The translations under genes and the position numbers were made by a program. From Nepenthes gracilis (Eukaryota > Streptophyta > Magnoliopsida > Caryophyllales > Nepenthaceae), in NCBI GenBank assembly GCA_033239525.1, contig BSYO01000008.1, forward strand, positions 10,536,150-10,600,149: a DNA stretch of 64,000 nt, read 5' to 3'. This document shows, in pieces, positions 10,930 through 20,346 of this stretch. Numbering within the stretch: position 1 is the stretch's first letter; the number at the start of each line of letters is the position of its first letter. A model generated the notes under the pieces. The model was not told the DNA's origin. It saw only the letters and a list, made by a program, of their open reading frames with translations, and did not search any database.

Positions 10930-12471
10930 TGTGATCATATTGACCATTCCTTCCATGACCCGATTTCGAGAGTGGGAAGGTTCTAGTCCTTTCCCGCCTG
11001 AAGTGCCGAAACCCTACCCAGGGTTCCTGACAAACCTAATGAGTGCCCCCTCGAGATAAGCTCCTCAATCTCCTACTGAATCGTCTTGCAATCTTCCGAG
11101 GAGTGTTTGGGAGATCAATGGAAATCACAATATTTGACCGAATTTTCTCTCTCCACTTTCTTGAATGGTTTTGGCCATTTAAGGAACATCTCCCCATGGA
11201 TCTGTACGAGGACGTTGGAACATGTGTCGGTCAAGGGTGTTAGGTAGATCGGCTTATAATCTCTTCGCTCCAGTGCTCCAGTCCTGTGCTGCTTCTTAAG
11301 GGTGTGGTCTCTGCCGTTGTGCTTCCCCTTTACCTCGACCGAGAGCAAGAATGTTCGATCCTCTCAGGACGCTTAACCTCATTAGCTTCCTTAGCTGCTG
11401 CGTAGGCCCTAGTGATAGATTCTACTTTTTAAAAGGTTTACGGATTCGTATGCACTAGGTGCTTAAAGAAGTCCTTCTAGGGATCCTTCTGGCATCTACC
11501 ACGAAGTGATCCAAGAACTTCATTGGGATCTCTCCCTGCTTCTACTTGATGTGGGAAAGATGCCATGGCTACTTCTATTCCCAGTGGCTGGAAGCGTATT
11601 GCACCAGAAAGAGGTCGGTGAGTTCTTAGAAGCACCCGATTGATTTTGACGGAAGCCGGTGGAACTAGAAACGGGCATCTCCCTTCAACGTAAGAGGGAA
11701 GCAATGGCACATCGCCACGTTCTCCAACCCCTGGAGACTTAGATGGGTGTGAAAATAATCTAGGTGATCCATGGGATTAACACTCCCATCGTAAGAGTCA
11801 AGAGTCGGTATCTTGAACTTTGCTGGCATGGAATGGTTCAAGATCTCCTCCGTGAAAGGAGATTTGTTAAGATCTACAATGTATTTGTCATCTTTGAAAA
11901 AGTGATTCCAGATCTTATCCACCCTTGAATCTGCCCGGGTGGCATTGCTAGAACTTTTGGAGTTGAGGTAGAGTCTCAACTCCATTCTTTCTCCGGTGTG
12001 GCGCGTAGTTGGCTAGCTGCTGCCACCAGTGGATCTAACGATCCTGGAGGCTCCCTCTTGAGCCTGAGGCATGATTTTTACCTGAGAGTATCAGGGATTC
12101 TTTTATTTTGGACTCTCCTTCGAAGTCCTACAACCCAAACAGCCTTCGAGCCTTGGACAACTCTGGGCGTGTGAGGCCTTTGGAGCTTGAGAGTTGCTCG
12201 GTCTCTTGGTATTCTTGGTCAGTTTTTTCTTCTTCTAGCCTCCTCTCCTAAAGGACGGATCTGGGACCACTAGGAGTAGAGCCCCCTGTTATGTATTTTC
12301 TTGGCAAGCGCAAAGCATTATGAGCATTTGATTCATATTACTCATCTATTCTACTAGGTTGTAGAAGAATGACGTGGGCACCCTGTTGACCAGGTTACCA
12401 GCAATGTAGTCCTGGTCGGGTGAAGCCGCATCTCTAGCGAGCACGCTAGTTTGTGTTCTAGTGTTCACCAT
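10930..12471 (-). pseudogene. Element B: gag (decayed)
   Basis: It starts at 12471 with MVNTRTQTSVLARDAASPDQ, aligned with A and E. The gag core is open at 11985-11665 and holds LDKSPFTEEILN-like (here LNKSPFTEEILN), PAKFKIPTLDSYDGS and NPMDHLDYFHTHLSLQGLEN; a second stretch at 11710-11477 continues it in another frame. The C-terminal part near 11250-11020 matches the gag-protease boundary of E (46830-46500). Here gag is followed by integrase rather than protease. Confidence 0.8.
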
Positions 12472-12547
12472 TCTGATGGATGGAACCGACTTCAAAAATG
12501 AAAACTAAGAGAGGTTCGGGAGAAAAGTGGTTGGCTTTTTGTAAGCT

Positions 12548-12565
12548 TCTCACAAAAGGTGCCAA
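12548..12565 (-). other. Element B: primer-binding site
   Basis: The minus strand reads TTGGCACCTTTTGTGAGA directly inside the right LTR, at the same position as in A, E and F. It marks the right LTR as the 5' LTR. Confidence 0.7.
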
Positions 12566-13514
12566 TAATGCATCCCAAATTCAAGCTTCAAAAGATTTGG
12601 CTCAAATCATTCGTCTGAATCTGGCTCCATCCATTGAATCTAAATCCTACACACCACAATTACGAACAAGAGGTCAGGTGATGGTAGAAAATTATCCCAC
12701 CGAAAATATTCTGACGCTCAAGTCAGTAAATAGCCTTCGAATTAATAAGTTGAAAGTAAATTGATGATATGAGAATGCAAAGAATGGTTGTGATGGGGGA
12801 GTGCTCTCGTTAGTTGAGAGGCTTAGGTTGCTCGCGAGGAGCGAAATCTCCCAGTATTGTGTTTGCTGGGAACGTAGTAGCAAAGAGGGAGAGAGAGAGC
12901 ATTATGATGCTGAAAGAGTAAGAGTTTTGCAATAAAAGGCGTTTGTAGGCAAATGAGAGCGTACATTAGAGTGAGAACTCTATGACCTTTTATAACCACT
13001 GTGATGGGCTTCCTTCCTTATGTAGAAAGGTTTGATTCTCACACTTTATTGGGATCACTTCCTTTTCTGGCGTGGAACCTTCATGGTAGTAACGGTCGCT
13101 GGATTGATTACTTTTCTTCTACGTTTTATGACTGTTAGGATTTCTAACAAACAGGATGAGGATTCTGACGCATTCTTTCAGGGATGCGCATTGATCCTAG
13201 AAGCAACCGTTACAATGGGGATTGCTTTCTGTGGAGAGCGCGAAATTAGGGAAGAAGACCGTTGTGGCTTGAAGATGGGCACGTGAACCAATGAGATGCG
13301 TGAGTTCTGGTCTTCAGTCGATTTTCTCGCCATGCTTTTGGTCAATGGAAGCATTGACCATCTTGGGCCCAAGTGGCCGTCCTGCTCTTGGGCTTTTACT
13401 AGTTCATTAGCCTGTCGTCCGGTCAAATGTTGGTGTTGATCGTCCAAGTTCAAATGAGCCGTTATGGATCTAGGTTGTTCCTCTTTTATGGGCCACCACT
13501 TGGCGTACCCATCA
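12566..13514 (-). repeat. Element B: 5' LTR (949 bp)
   Basis: It aligns with 5609-6568. The plus-strand left end reads TAATGCATCC where relatives read TGATGTGTCC; the right end ACCCATCA is intact, followed at once by host sequence matching 19185 onward. TATAAAA on the minus strand lies at 12994-12988. Confidence 0.88.
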
Positions 13515-13755
13515 AGGTAGGACAGCTCCATGCCAAAGCTTATTAATATACAAATATTAAATTTAACTTGCCAATAACACTTTTATATTTCGTTTTAATT
13601 TTTAAAATTTTAATAAACCATTATATAAAGACCATGATTATAAATAAATTCATAAATATATAAGATAAATAACTTTAATCATAAATAGTTTTTTAATATT
13701 AGTTTTTATGATTTCTTTTAATCTCGAGAGATTTATATAATTTTGTGTTCGAAAT
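13515..13755. repeat. Duplicated host segment, copy 1, middle part
   Basis: AT-rich non-coding sequence aligning with about 19185-19417 in copy 2, from AGGTAGGACAGCTCCATGCC onward. It is bounded by element B on the left and element C on the right. No gene is seen in it. Confidence 0.88.
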
Positions 13756-14126
13756 TGATGTGTCATGTATCCAAACTTTAAACGGTTCGAGTCAAGTTGT
13801 CCGTCATATTTCGATTTTCATTCATTGAATTTAGGATCCTACACACTACAACAGGCGTACTCTCTTTATGAGTATACCTCCCACCAACATTTCCAAACAC
13901 ACTCCAAGTATCCATCTTTAAATTCACTACATTTTACCTTCTCGTCCTTAGAAGGCTCATTACTTACTTGAGTGTCGGAATATTTTCGGTGGAATTAAAT
14001 TTTGCCATCACCTGACCTTTTATTTTAAGTTGTGGTGTATAGGATCCTAAACTCGGCAGACGAAAATCGAAATCCGACGAATAGCTCGACCCAAATCCGT
14101 TTGAAATTTGAATCCAAGACATATCA
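13756..14126 (+). mobile_element. Element C: 371 bp LTR-derived element with about 98 bp terminal inverted repeats
   Basis: It is absent from copy 2 of the host segment, whose empty site is GGAAT at 19413-19417. Here GAAAT (13751-13755) and GGAAT (14127-14131) flank it, a 5 bp target duplication with one mismatch. It begins TGATGTGTC and ends GACATATCA. The last 270 bp or so align with the 3' (U5) end of the A/B/E LTRs, including a block like TTTCGGTGG and GGATCCTA. The first 98 bp or so are an inverted, roughly 75% similar copy of its own last 98 bp. It therefore has two U5-type ends and no U3-type start, unlike an ordinary solo LTR. No coding capacity is seen. Confidence 0.8.
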
Positions 14127-15085
14127 GGAATAAATTCTTAAAAATTTTCAGTCAATTTAAATATATTAATTACTAACCACTGAAAAGTCATCGTAACAAC
14201 TTCGACTTAACTCTTTATAGTTTAACATAATTTCTTTCAATTTTGGGATATTTATCTATCATTATTTCTATTTTATGTGAATTTGAAATTTTTATTCTAT
14301 TAATTCAAATTTGAGAAAAATTGTTTAAAATTATTTTTAAATTACGAGGTTTAAATTGATTTTTTTAAAAAATTTGGGATATTAAGATCCAACAAGAATG
14401 AACAATATTTTTTGGAGCGTCGCTCTCAGTTTTTTTTTTTTGGTAAGTAAGAGTCACTCTCATTGAGTTGTCTTGTGCCTAAATAATTGCCCCGAGCCAT
14501 TTGCCCCTTTGAAAAGTCATAGATCTCATAAATAAACTATAAATTTGAGATTTTTTAATAATAATATTCAAAGGGCTCATCCAAATGTGTAAAAAACAAG
14601 AACTAATTACAATGTCAAAGATTAGTGAATTATAATAATTAAATTTATCTAAATTAGAAAGTTATAATTGTATTTTTAATCATATAATATTTATAAATTT
14701 AATAAAATGATCATGTCATAAATAAATTAACTAATTATGAGGTGATATATCTGATTGACATTTGCTACAGCTGATGTCAATTTATTAAGAAGCAACACTT
14801 TGTTTACAGAAGTTGATAACACTGTCGGATCATGATATTATTAAAAATGTCAATAATTTAAAAGTGAGTGGAAATATAGGGGGATAAAAAACACCATTGC
14901 TTGAAGTTTTTGAATATAATAATAGTCCATCTCAATATATTTTATATATATAATTGATTAGATTAACAATAGTTTAAATGACATGATTGTTTTATGTACT
15001 TGGGAGGAGTAGAGTCTAATAAAAGAAAACTTTACACTTATTTTATTTTATTTTTTTAATAATTATTTTATTTTTATCTTATTTA
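14127..15085. repeat. Duplicated host segment, copy 1, right part
   Basis: It aligns with about 19413-20346. It is AT-rich and non-coding, with blocks such as TTGTCTTGTGCCTAAATAATTGCC shared by both copies. Similarity ends near 15085, shortly before the remnant of a copia LTR. No gene is recognised. Confidence 0.88.
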
Positions 15086-15199
15086 TTTTAAGTTATAACA
15101 ATTATTTATTTAAAAAATATTTTACGTAGTGTCAATTTAGGACAAAAAGTCCTTTATCAATTAGTATTAGAGACTCACCCCGATCCACGACCTCGATCT

Positions 15200-16995
15200 A
15201 AATGCATACTAGTCAACTTTGTCCATTTCTCCCTTCTTTGATGGGAGTAACTATACCTATTAGAAGGTCCAAATGGGAGCCTTTCTCAAATTGATGGATC
15301 AGCGTGTAAGGGCCTGTACTCAAATTGGATGGACTCCACCCAAGAGTGGTGATAAATTAAAAGTTCTGTCTTTGTGGTTAAAAGAAGAACTTGGTAATTG
15401 TAACTGAAATAGTAAAGAGATACATGTTATTTTATGGCTATATCTCCCGATCAGTTTAAACGTATTTTAATGTGCGAAACCTTTAAAGATGCATGAGACA
15501 TTCTTGAAATCACTCAAAAAGGTACTAAATTTGTTAAAAATTTAAAATTATAAATACTCACCACTAGATTCGAAGAAATACGAATAAAAGATGACGAGGC
15601 ATTTGATAGATTCTATACGCAATTAAATAATATTGTAAATTTCATATTTAATTTAGGAGAACGAATCCCTAAAAATCAAATTATTAGAAAAGTTCTACAA
15701 TCTTTATCTGAATGATTTAGATTAAAAGTTACTACTATTGAAGAAATCAAAGATTTAGATAAATTAAAAATAGAAGAACTTGTAGGGTCCCTTCAAATTT
15801 ATGAACACACACTACCACAGTTAAGAAAGAATAAATCAATTGCTCTAAAATCAAGTAGGTAAGAGAGAAATTGGGATTCCGATGAAGAATCATGTAGCGA
15901 TGACGATTTTTTCTTATTTGTTAAGAATTTTAAAAAATTTTTGAAGAAAAATAAATCTTCATCAAATAAACTTGATGTGGATTTAAAACGTTCTCCTAAA
16001 TTTAAGAAGAAAGATCAATGTGAACTCAAGGATTTCAAATTAAAAAATACTCTAGGAGTTCAATGCCATGAGTGTAAAGGGTTTGGCCACTATCGAATTG
16101 AATGCCCAAACCTTAAACACTAGTAAGGTTAAGTTTTTAAAACTAATGTGACCTTAAACAATGACGAAGAAGAAGAGGTTGAAAAATGTTCTGAAAATGG
16201 CTCTGTCAAGTATATGGCCTTTATAACCTCAATGTGTGACAATTCAATAGAAAACTTTAATCAATTTGATGACTCTGAGGATGAGTCAGAAGTTAAATTT
16301 GATAAGTTTCAAGAAACATATGATAAACTTTTTAGAAAATATTTAAAAGTAAAGAAATTAAACAGAACCTTAAACAGTAGGGTCATAGAATTTGGAAAAA
16401 GAAAAATTAACTCAAAAATTCGAGTTAGCTACTAAAGTTCAAGAAATTGAGAATTTGAAAAACTCATTTACTAAACAAATCACAATTCTAGAATCTGAAC
16501 TTGAGGCTACTAGAAATGATTTGAAACAATTTTTAAATGGGTCCGAAAAATTAGATCATATGCTAGAGTTGAAAAAAGTTAGTGAAAATAAATAGGATTT
16601 GGGGTATGTTGAGAATATTCCCCAAAATGGCGTAAAACCTAAAACTATTTTTATTCCCGCCACAAAAATTTTACACCACAACGTTAGAACATCCAAAATC
16701 ACTAAACAAATGCCTCGACGTGTGGATAACATATTTAACTCAAATCATTTGGCTGATCCATATAGCCAAAAAGTCATGAACAAACCTACCAAGTTTCTGC
16801 CAGCTTGTCATGCTAGTGGAAAGATCGGCCACATTCGTCCCCACTGTTACACCATGAATTTTTCATACAACCAAAGATAAGGGTTAAAAATGAATAAACT
16901 TGTTGATCACATTCAGAAATTAAATGAACAAGTAAAAAAATTAAATGGGAAAGTGAATTCGGTGAAGCAAGTATGGGTCAAGAAAAGTGATTTTC
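15200..16995 (+). pseudogene. Element D: gag with two CCHC zinc knuckles (decayed)
   Basis: The N-terminus reads FDGSNYTY and, after a stop, KVQMGAFLKLMDQRV, the usual copia gag opening. The core contains TTRFEEIRIKDDEAFDRFY and GERIPKNQIIRKVLQSL. A first knuckle CHECKGFGHYRIEC ends near 16110. An acidic and coiled-coil region follows (16148-16595), then a second knuckle CHASGKIGHIRPHC near 16808-16850, then QVWVKKSDFHY near 16970. Several in-frame stops and frame changes are present. Gag binds element RNA and forms particles. After it the sequence goes straight to 3' untranslated sequence, so the pol region was deleted. Confidence 0.82.
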
Positions 16996-17455
16996 ATTAC
17001 TCTTGGCCATTCGTGACAAAAAGGGAGAGACCTGTTTCACTTTGATAGGGGGAGATTAGGGAAGACGTGATTATTTATGTTAGGGGGAGCCTCGTTATTT
17101 TTATGAGGGGGCATTCTTATTAGATTTCTATACTACTTGTATTTCATTTATTTTACTGCTGCATGTTGGTTGTCTTCGTCTAGTGTTGCCGTTTTTATTA
17201 TATCATATTATATTATGCATTGTTGGTACTAACTCTATTTGATCAGGCAACTCAATTATAATTTTGACGCGATAGTCACACTATAAATACAGTAGTGCTA
17301 GTATAGATTTTTTCATCTTTTATTGTATCATTTATATTTCTTACTAGGCGTAGATTTTTATGTATACAGGTTCTATCTCAGTAGTGTCTAAACTCGTACT
17401 TCACCTGTATTTTTTTACTTTATGTATTTTATCACGGAATTGTCAAAGAGGGGAT
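16996..17455 (+). other. Element D: 3' untranslated region and purine tract
   Basis: No ORF is seen. Repeated G-rich blocks occur (GATAGGGGGAGATTAGGGA, TTAGGGGGAGCC, GAGGGGGC), and the stretch ends in GTCAAAGAGGGGAT directly before the LTR start at 17456. This is the position and composition of a polypurine tract for plus-strand priming. Confidence 0.65.
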
Positions 17456-17574
17456 TGTTAGGGTAATTTTTATGATTTGCATATTTCGTAACCATATGTG
17501 ATCGTGTGTTGATGTCGGGTTGTGTTTCATCGAAACTTATTTTCGTACCTGCCCGTTTCAACTTTCAGGAATAC

Positions 17575-17720
17575 TGGGCCTGCCGTGAGCTCGAGCCCAA
17601 AATCCATAAGCCCTGTACTCGCTGCGAACTCGAGTCCAAAATCCAGAAGTCCTGTGCTCGCCACGAGCTCGAGCCTAAACTCCAGCAACCCCTCGCTCAT
17701 TGCGCGCCTGCTCCCCGCTT
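17575..17720 (+). repeat. Element D LTR: GC-rich tandem repeat (about 45 bp unit, 3 copies)
   Basis: Three consecutive units of the form GCGAACTCGAGTCCAAAATC followed by a CCAGAAGTCCTGTGCTCGC-like part. Each contains a CTCGAG or close variant; two more CTCGAG copies follow near 17770-17785. The block lies in U3, upstream of the TATA box, where enhancer-like repeats are common in LTRs. Confidence 0.75.
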
Positions 17721-17831
17721 GAGTGCGCCGAGGGTTTCACGTAAAACCTTATGTGCGCTCGCCGAGAGCTCGAGCCCCGCTCGAGCGCCGCGGCAACGAA
17801 CAACTTTTTTAAATGTATTTTTCGAGCCCTC

Positions 17832-17839
17832 TATAAATA
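17832..17839 (+). promoter_or_regulatory. Element D LTR: TATA box
   Basis: TATAAATA about 375 bp into the LTR and just downstream of the CTCGAG-rich block. Position and context fit the element's promoter; no transcript evidence is available. Confidence 0.55.
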
Positions 17840-18653
17840 TACACCTATAATCAATTATTTTAACACTTAATTGATATTTTTGGAGCCGTCCCACTTGAGA
17901 GAAATTTATTTTTTACTCCATTAAACGTGTTCTAATTAAGAAAACTGATCTTTTTCTTATTGTGTTTCATGTGCTAGCGATTTTCTCACAACTTTCTCTT
18001 TATCAATCTATCACCTTTACTCTTCTACCTTCGTTGGTGACGTTGGTACGTTGAAGAAGGGGATCCGGTCGTGTGTGGCAATTCAAGTGGCAGGAGATGA
18101 AAGATTGACGTAAAGACCGAAAAACGTCCGTTTCGTTTGCCGTGGACAAATCCAAGAAGTTTCTTGGTAGGGATTACAAGACGGGAGTAAGTTGGCTAAA
18201 TTAGCGCGTCGTTACCACCCGATCTATAAGTTGATTTTCATAGTGTATTTCTTTCCTGGCCGTTGAAACCCGAATGATTTTTCTCTATTACTGTGGGTAT
18301 CGAGTTTTCCTTTCGTCACTAAAAAGCTTATCTTTTTTATTATTATTGTTGCTTTATTTTTATACTCGTATTATTCGTATCATCTAGACACAAATATTCT
18401 TTATATGTATTAAATATTTAATTTTTGCACTGCTTCCACTATTATTGCACGGGGTTGAAACTTGATTGTACAATTTAGGATAAAAAGTCTTTTATCAAAA
18501 GTCATTTTATAAATCTTAAGATTTAGATCTTATACTACCTAGTAATTTTGGGGAAACAATAATATTTTTCGCTAGCGCTATAATCTCAACTCTAATCTAA
18601 ATCCAATAAAAAATAAAGGTGAGTCAAATTTTTTATAAAAGGTGATAATTAAG

Positions 18654-20346
18654 AATATATAATAATTAATAATTATAATTTCTATATATTAAATTAATAT
18701 AAAAAATAATTTATTCTATCTTGATAGATTCCAATTGAAATATATGCTTCGAAAGGTTCAAATCCTTTCAATGTTGGGAGATTTTAACACGGAACTTGAG
18801 ACACGTTAAAATCTGGGAGATGAGTGCTTCCTCGAGGGAGCTAAAGCAATTGTTGACTAATCTTGAAGCCTATATGTAATTAAATTCATAGATTCTGGTT
18901 GTTTTTTCTAATTAAAAAAAGATATATAATTTTAATTTTTTAAATCTAAATTATTAGTTTAAAAATATGTGACGATTTAAATTTAGATATTATATAATCT
19001 AATTTAAATAGTTATTTTTAATATATTAAATTTAATATGCAATAGATAATAATATTTAAAAATAAATTTAAAATTATATTTATTTTTAATATTTTTTGTT
19101 TTGATAATTTAATTTTAATTTAATAATTAAAATTAGAGATCCAAGTTTTCCAAACCCTATATAACCAATATAGCTTTGGGATAGGACAGCTCCATGCCAA
19201 AGCCAATGAATATACAAATATTAAATTAACTTACCATAACATTTTTATATTTTGTTTTAACTTTTAAAATTTTAATAAACCATTATATAAAGCCCATAAT
19301 TATAAATAAATTCATAGATAGATAAGATAAATAACTTTAATTATAAATAATTTTTTAATATCAGTTTTTATGATTTCTTTTAATCTCGGGAGATTTTTAT
19401 AATTTTGTGTTTGGAATGATTTCTTCAAATTTTTCAGTCATTTTGAATATATTAATTCTAACTACTGAAATGTCATCTTATGAACTTCGACTTAATTCTT
19501 TATAGTTTAACATAATTTTTTTTTTTAATTTTGGGATATATATCTATCAATATTTTCTATTTTGTGTAAATTTTAAATTTTTATTCCATTAATTCAAATT
19601 TGATAAAAATTGTTAAAAATCATTTTCAAAATAAGAGATATAAATTGATTTTTTAAAAAATTTGGGATATTAAGATTTGTCAAGAATGAACAATATTTTT
19701 TTGGAGTGGTGCTCTTATTGAATTGTCTTGTGCCTAAATAATTGCCTCGAGCCATTCGCTCCGTTGAAAGGTCATAGATCTCATAAATAAACTATAAATT
19801 TGGGATTTTTTAATAATAATATTCAAAGGGTTCATCTAAATGTGTTAAAAACAAGAACTAATTACAAGGTCAAAGATTAGTGAATTATAATAATCAAATT
19901 TATCTAAATTAGAAAGTTATAATTGTATTTTTAATCATGTAATATTTATAAATCTAATAAAACGATCATGTCATAAATAAGTAAACTAATTATAACGTGA
20001 TACATCTGATTGACAGTCGCTGCAATTGATGTCAATTTATTAAGAAGCAACCCTTTGCTTACAAGAAGCTGATAACACTATCAGATCATAACATTATTAA
20101 AAATGTTAATAATTTAAAAGTGAGTGAAAATATGGGAAAGAAAAAAACACCATTGTTTAAAGTTTTTGAATATAATAATAGTCCATCTGAATATATTTTG
20201 TATATTCATAATCAATTAGATTAGCAGTAATTTGAATAATATGAGTGTTATCCGAATATGGTGGGGAGTAAAGTCTAATAAAAAAAAAAAAAAACTTTAC
20301 ACTTTCTTTATTTTATTTTTTGATAATTATTATTTTATTTTTATCT
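18654..20346. repeat. Duplicated host segment, copy 2 (uninterrupted)
   Basis: About 1.69 kb aligning collinearly with 5084-5608, 13515-13755 and 14127-15085. It lacks elements B and C and so preserves their empty target sites. It is AT-rich. A short open frame near 18750-18880 ends in ELKQLLTNLEAYM and a stop; copy 1 has a stop in the same frame, so coding status is doubtful. Similarity to copy 1 ends near 20346. The left limit of the duplication is unknown because copy 1 is cut by element A. Confidence 0.88.

Larger units (their letters stand above)
5609..13514 (-). mobile_element. Element B: Tat-like gypsy retrotransposon lacking protease, RT and RNase H
   Basis: A 7.9 kb minus-strand element with LTRs at about 5609-6568 and 12566-13514. 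The empty site in copy 2 of the host segment (near 19180-19190) defines the insertion point. In transcription order: LTR, primer-binding site, gag (12471 to about 10930), then directly integrase (about 10900-10130), then a minisatellite, an antisense accessory ORF (7427 to about 9285 on the plus strand), a second minisatellite, a purine tract and the 3' LTR. Compared with E, about 2.7 kb holding protease, RT and RNase H is missing, with the junction near 10900-10925. The exact left boundary and target duplication are blurred by mutation. It could only have moved with enzymes from related copies unless the deletion came after insertion. Confidence 0.9.
15129..18497 (+). mobile_element. Element D: copia-type retrotransposon without pol, 5' LTR truncated
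   Basis: Only about 30 bp of the 5' LTR end remain (15129-15159, ending CCTTTATCA), matched by the 3' LTR end (18497, ending CTTTTATCA). A degenerate tRNA-Met primer-binding site follows at 15162-15172 (TAGTATTAGAG for TGGTATCAGAG). Then come gag (about 15200-16880) with two zinc knuckles, a G-rich untranslated stretch, a purine tract and a 3' LTR at 17456-18497. Protease, integrase, RT and RNase H are absent. The long two-knuckle gag resembles the SIRE/Maximus group of copia elements; this lineage assignment is an inference. Confidence 0.85.
17456..18497 (+). repeat. Element D: 3' LTR (1042 bp)
   Basis: It begins TGTTAGGGTAA and ends CTTTTATCA, so TG...CA. The end matches the truncated 5' LTR remnant at 15129-15159. 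The U3 region carries a GC-rich tandem repeat (17575-17720) and a TATA box (17832-17839). Confidence 0.85.

Noticed and set aside
17506..17850. 114-residue plus-strand ORF rich in Cys, Arg and Glu
   Set aside because: It is produced by the GC-rich tandem repeat in the LTR of element D and has no start context or family similarity.
18752..18768. tRNA-like T-arm (AAAGGTTCAAATCCTTT), also in copy 1 near 5180-5197
   Set aside because: The T-arm fits well, but no D-arm, anticodon arm or acceptor stem could be built around it in either copy.
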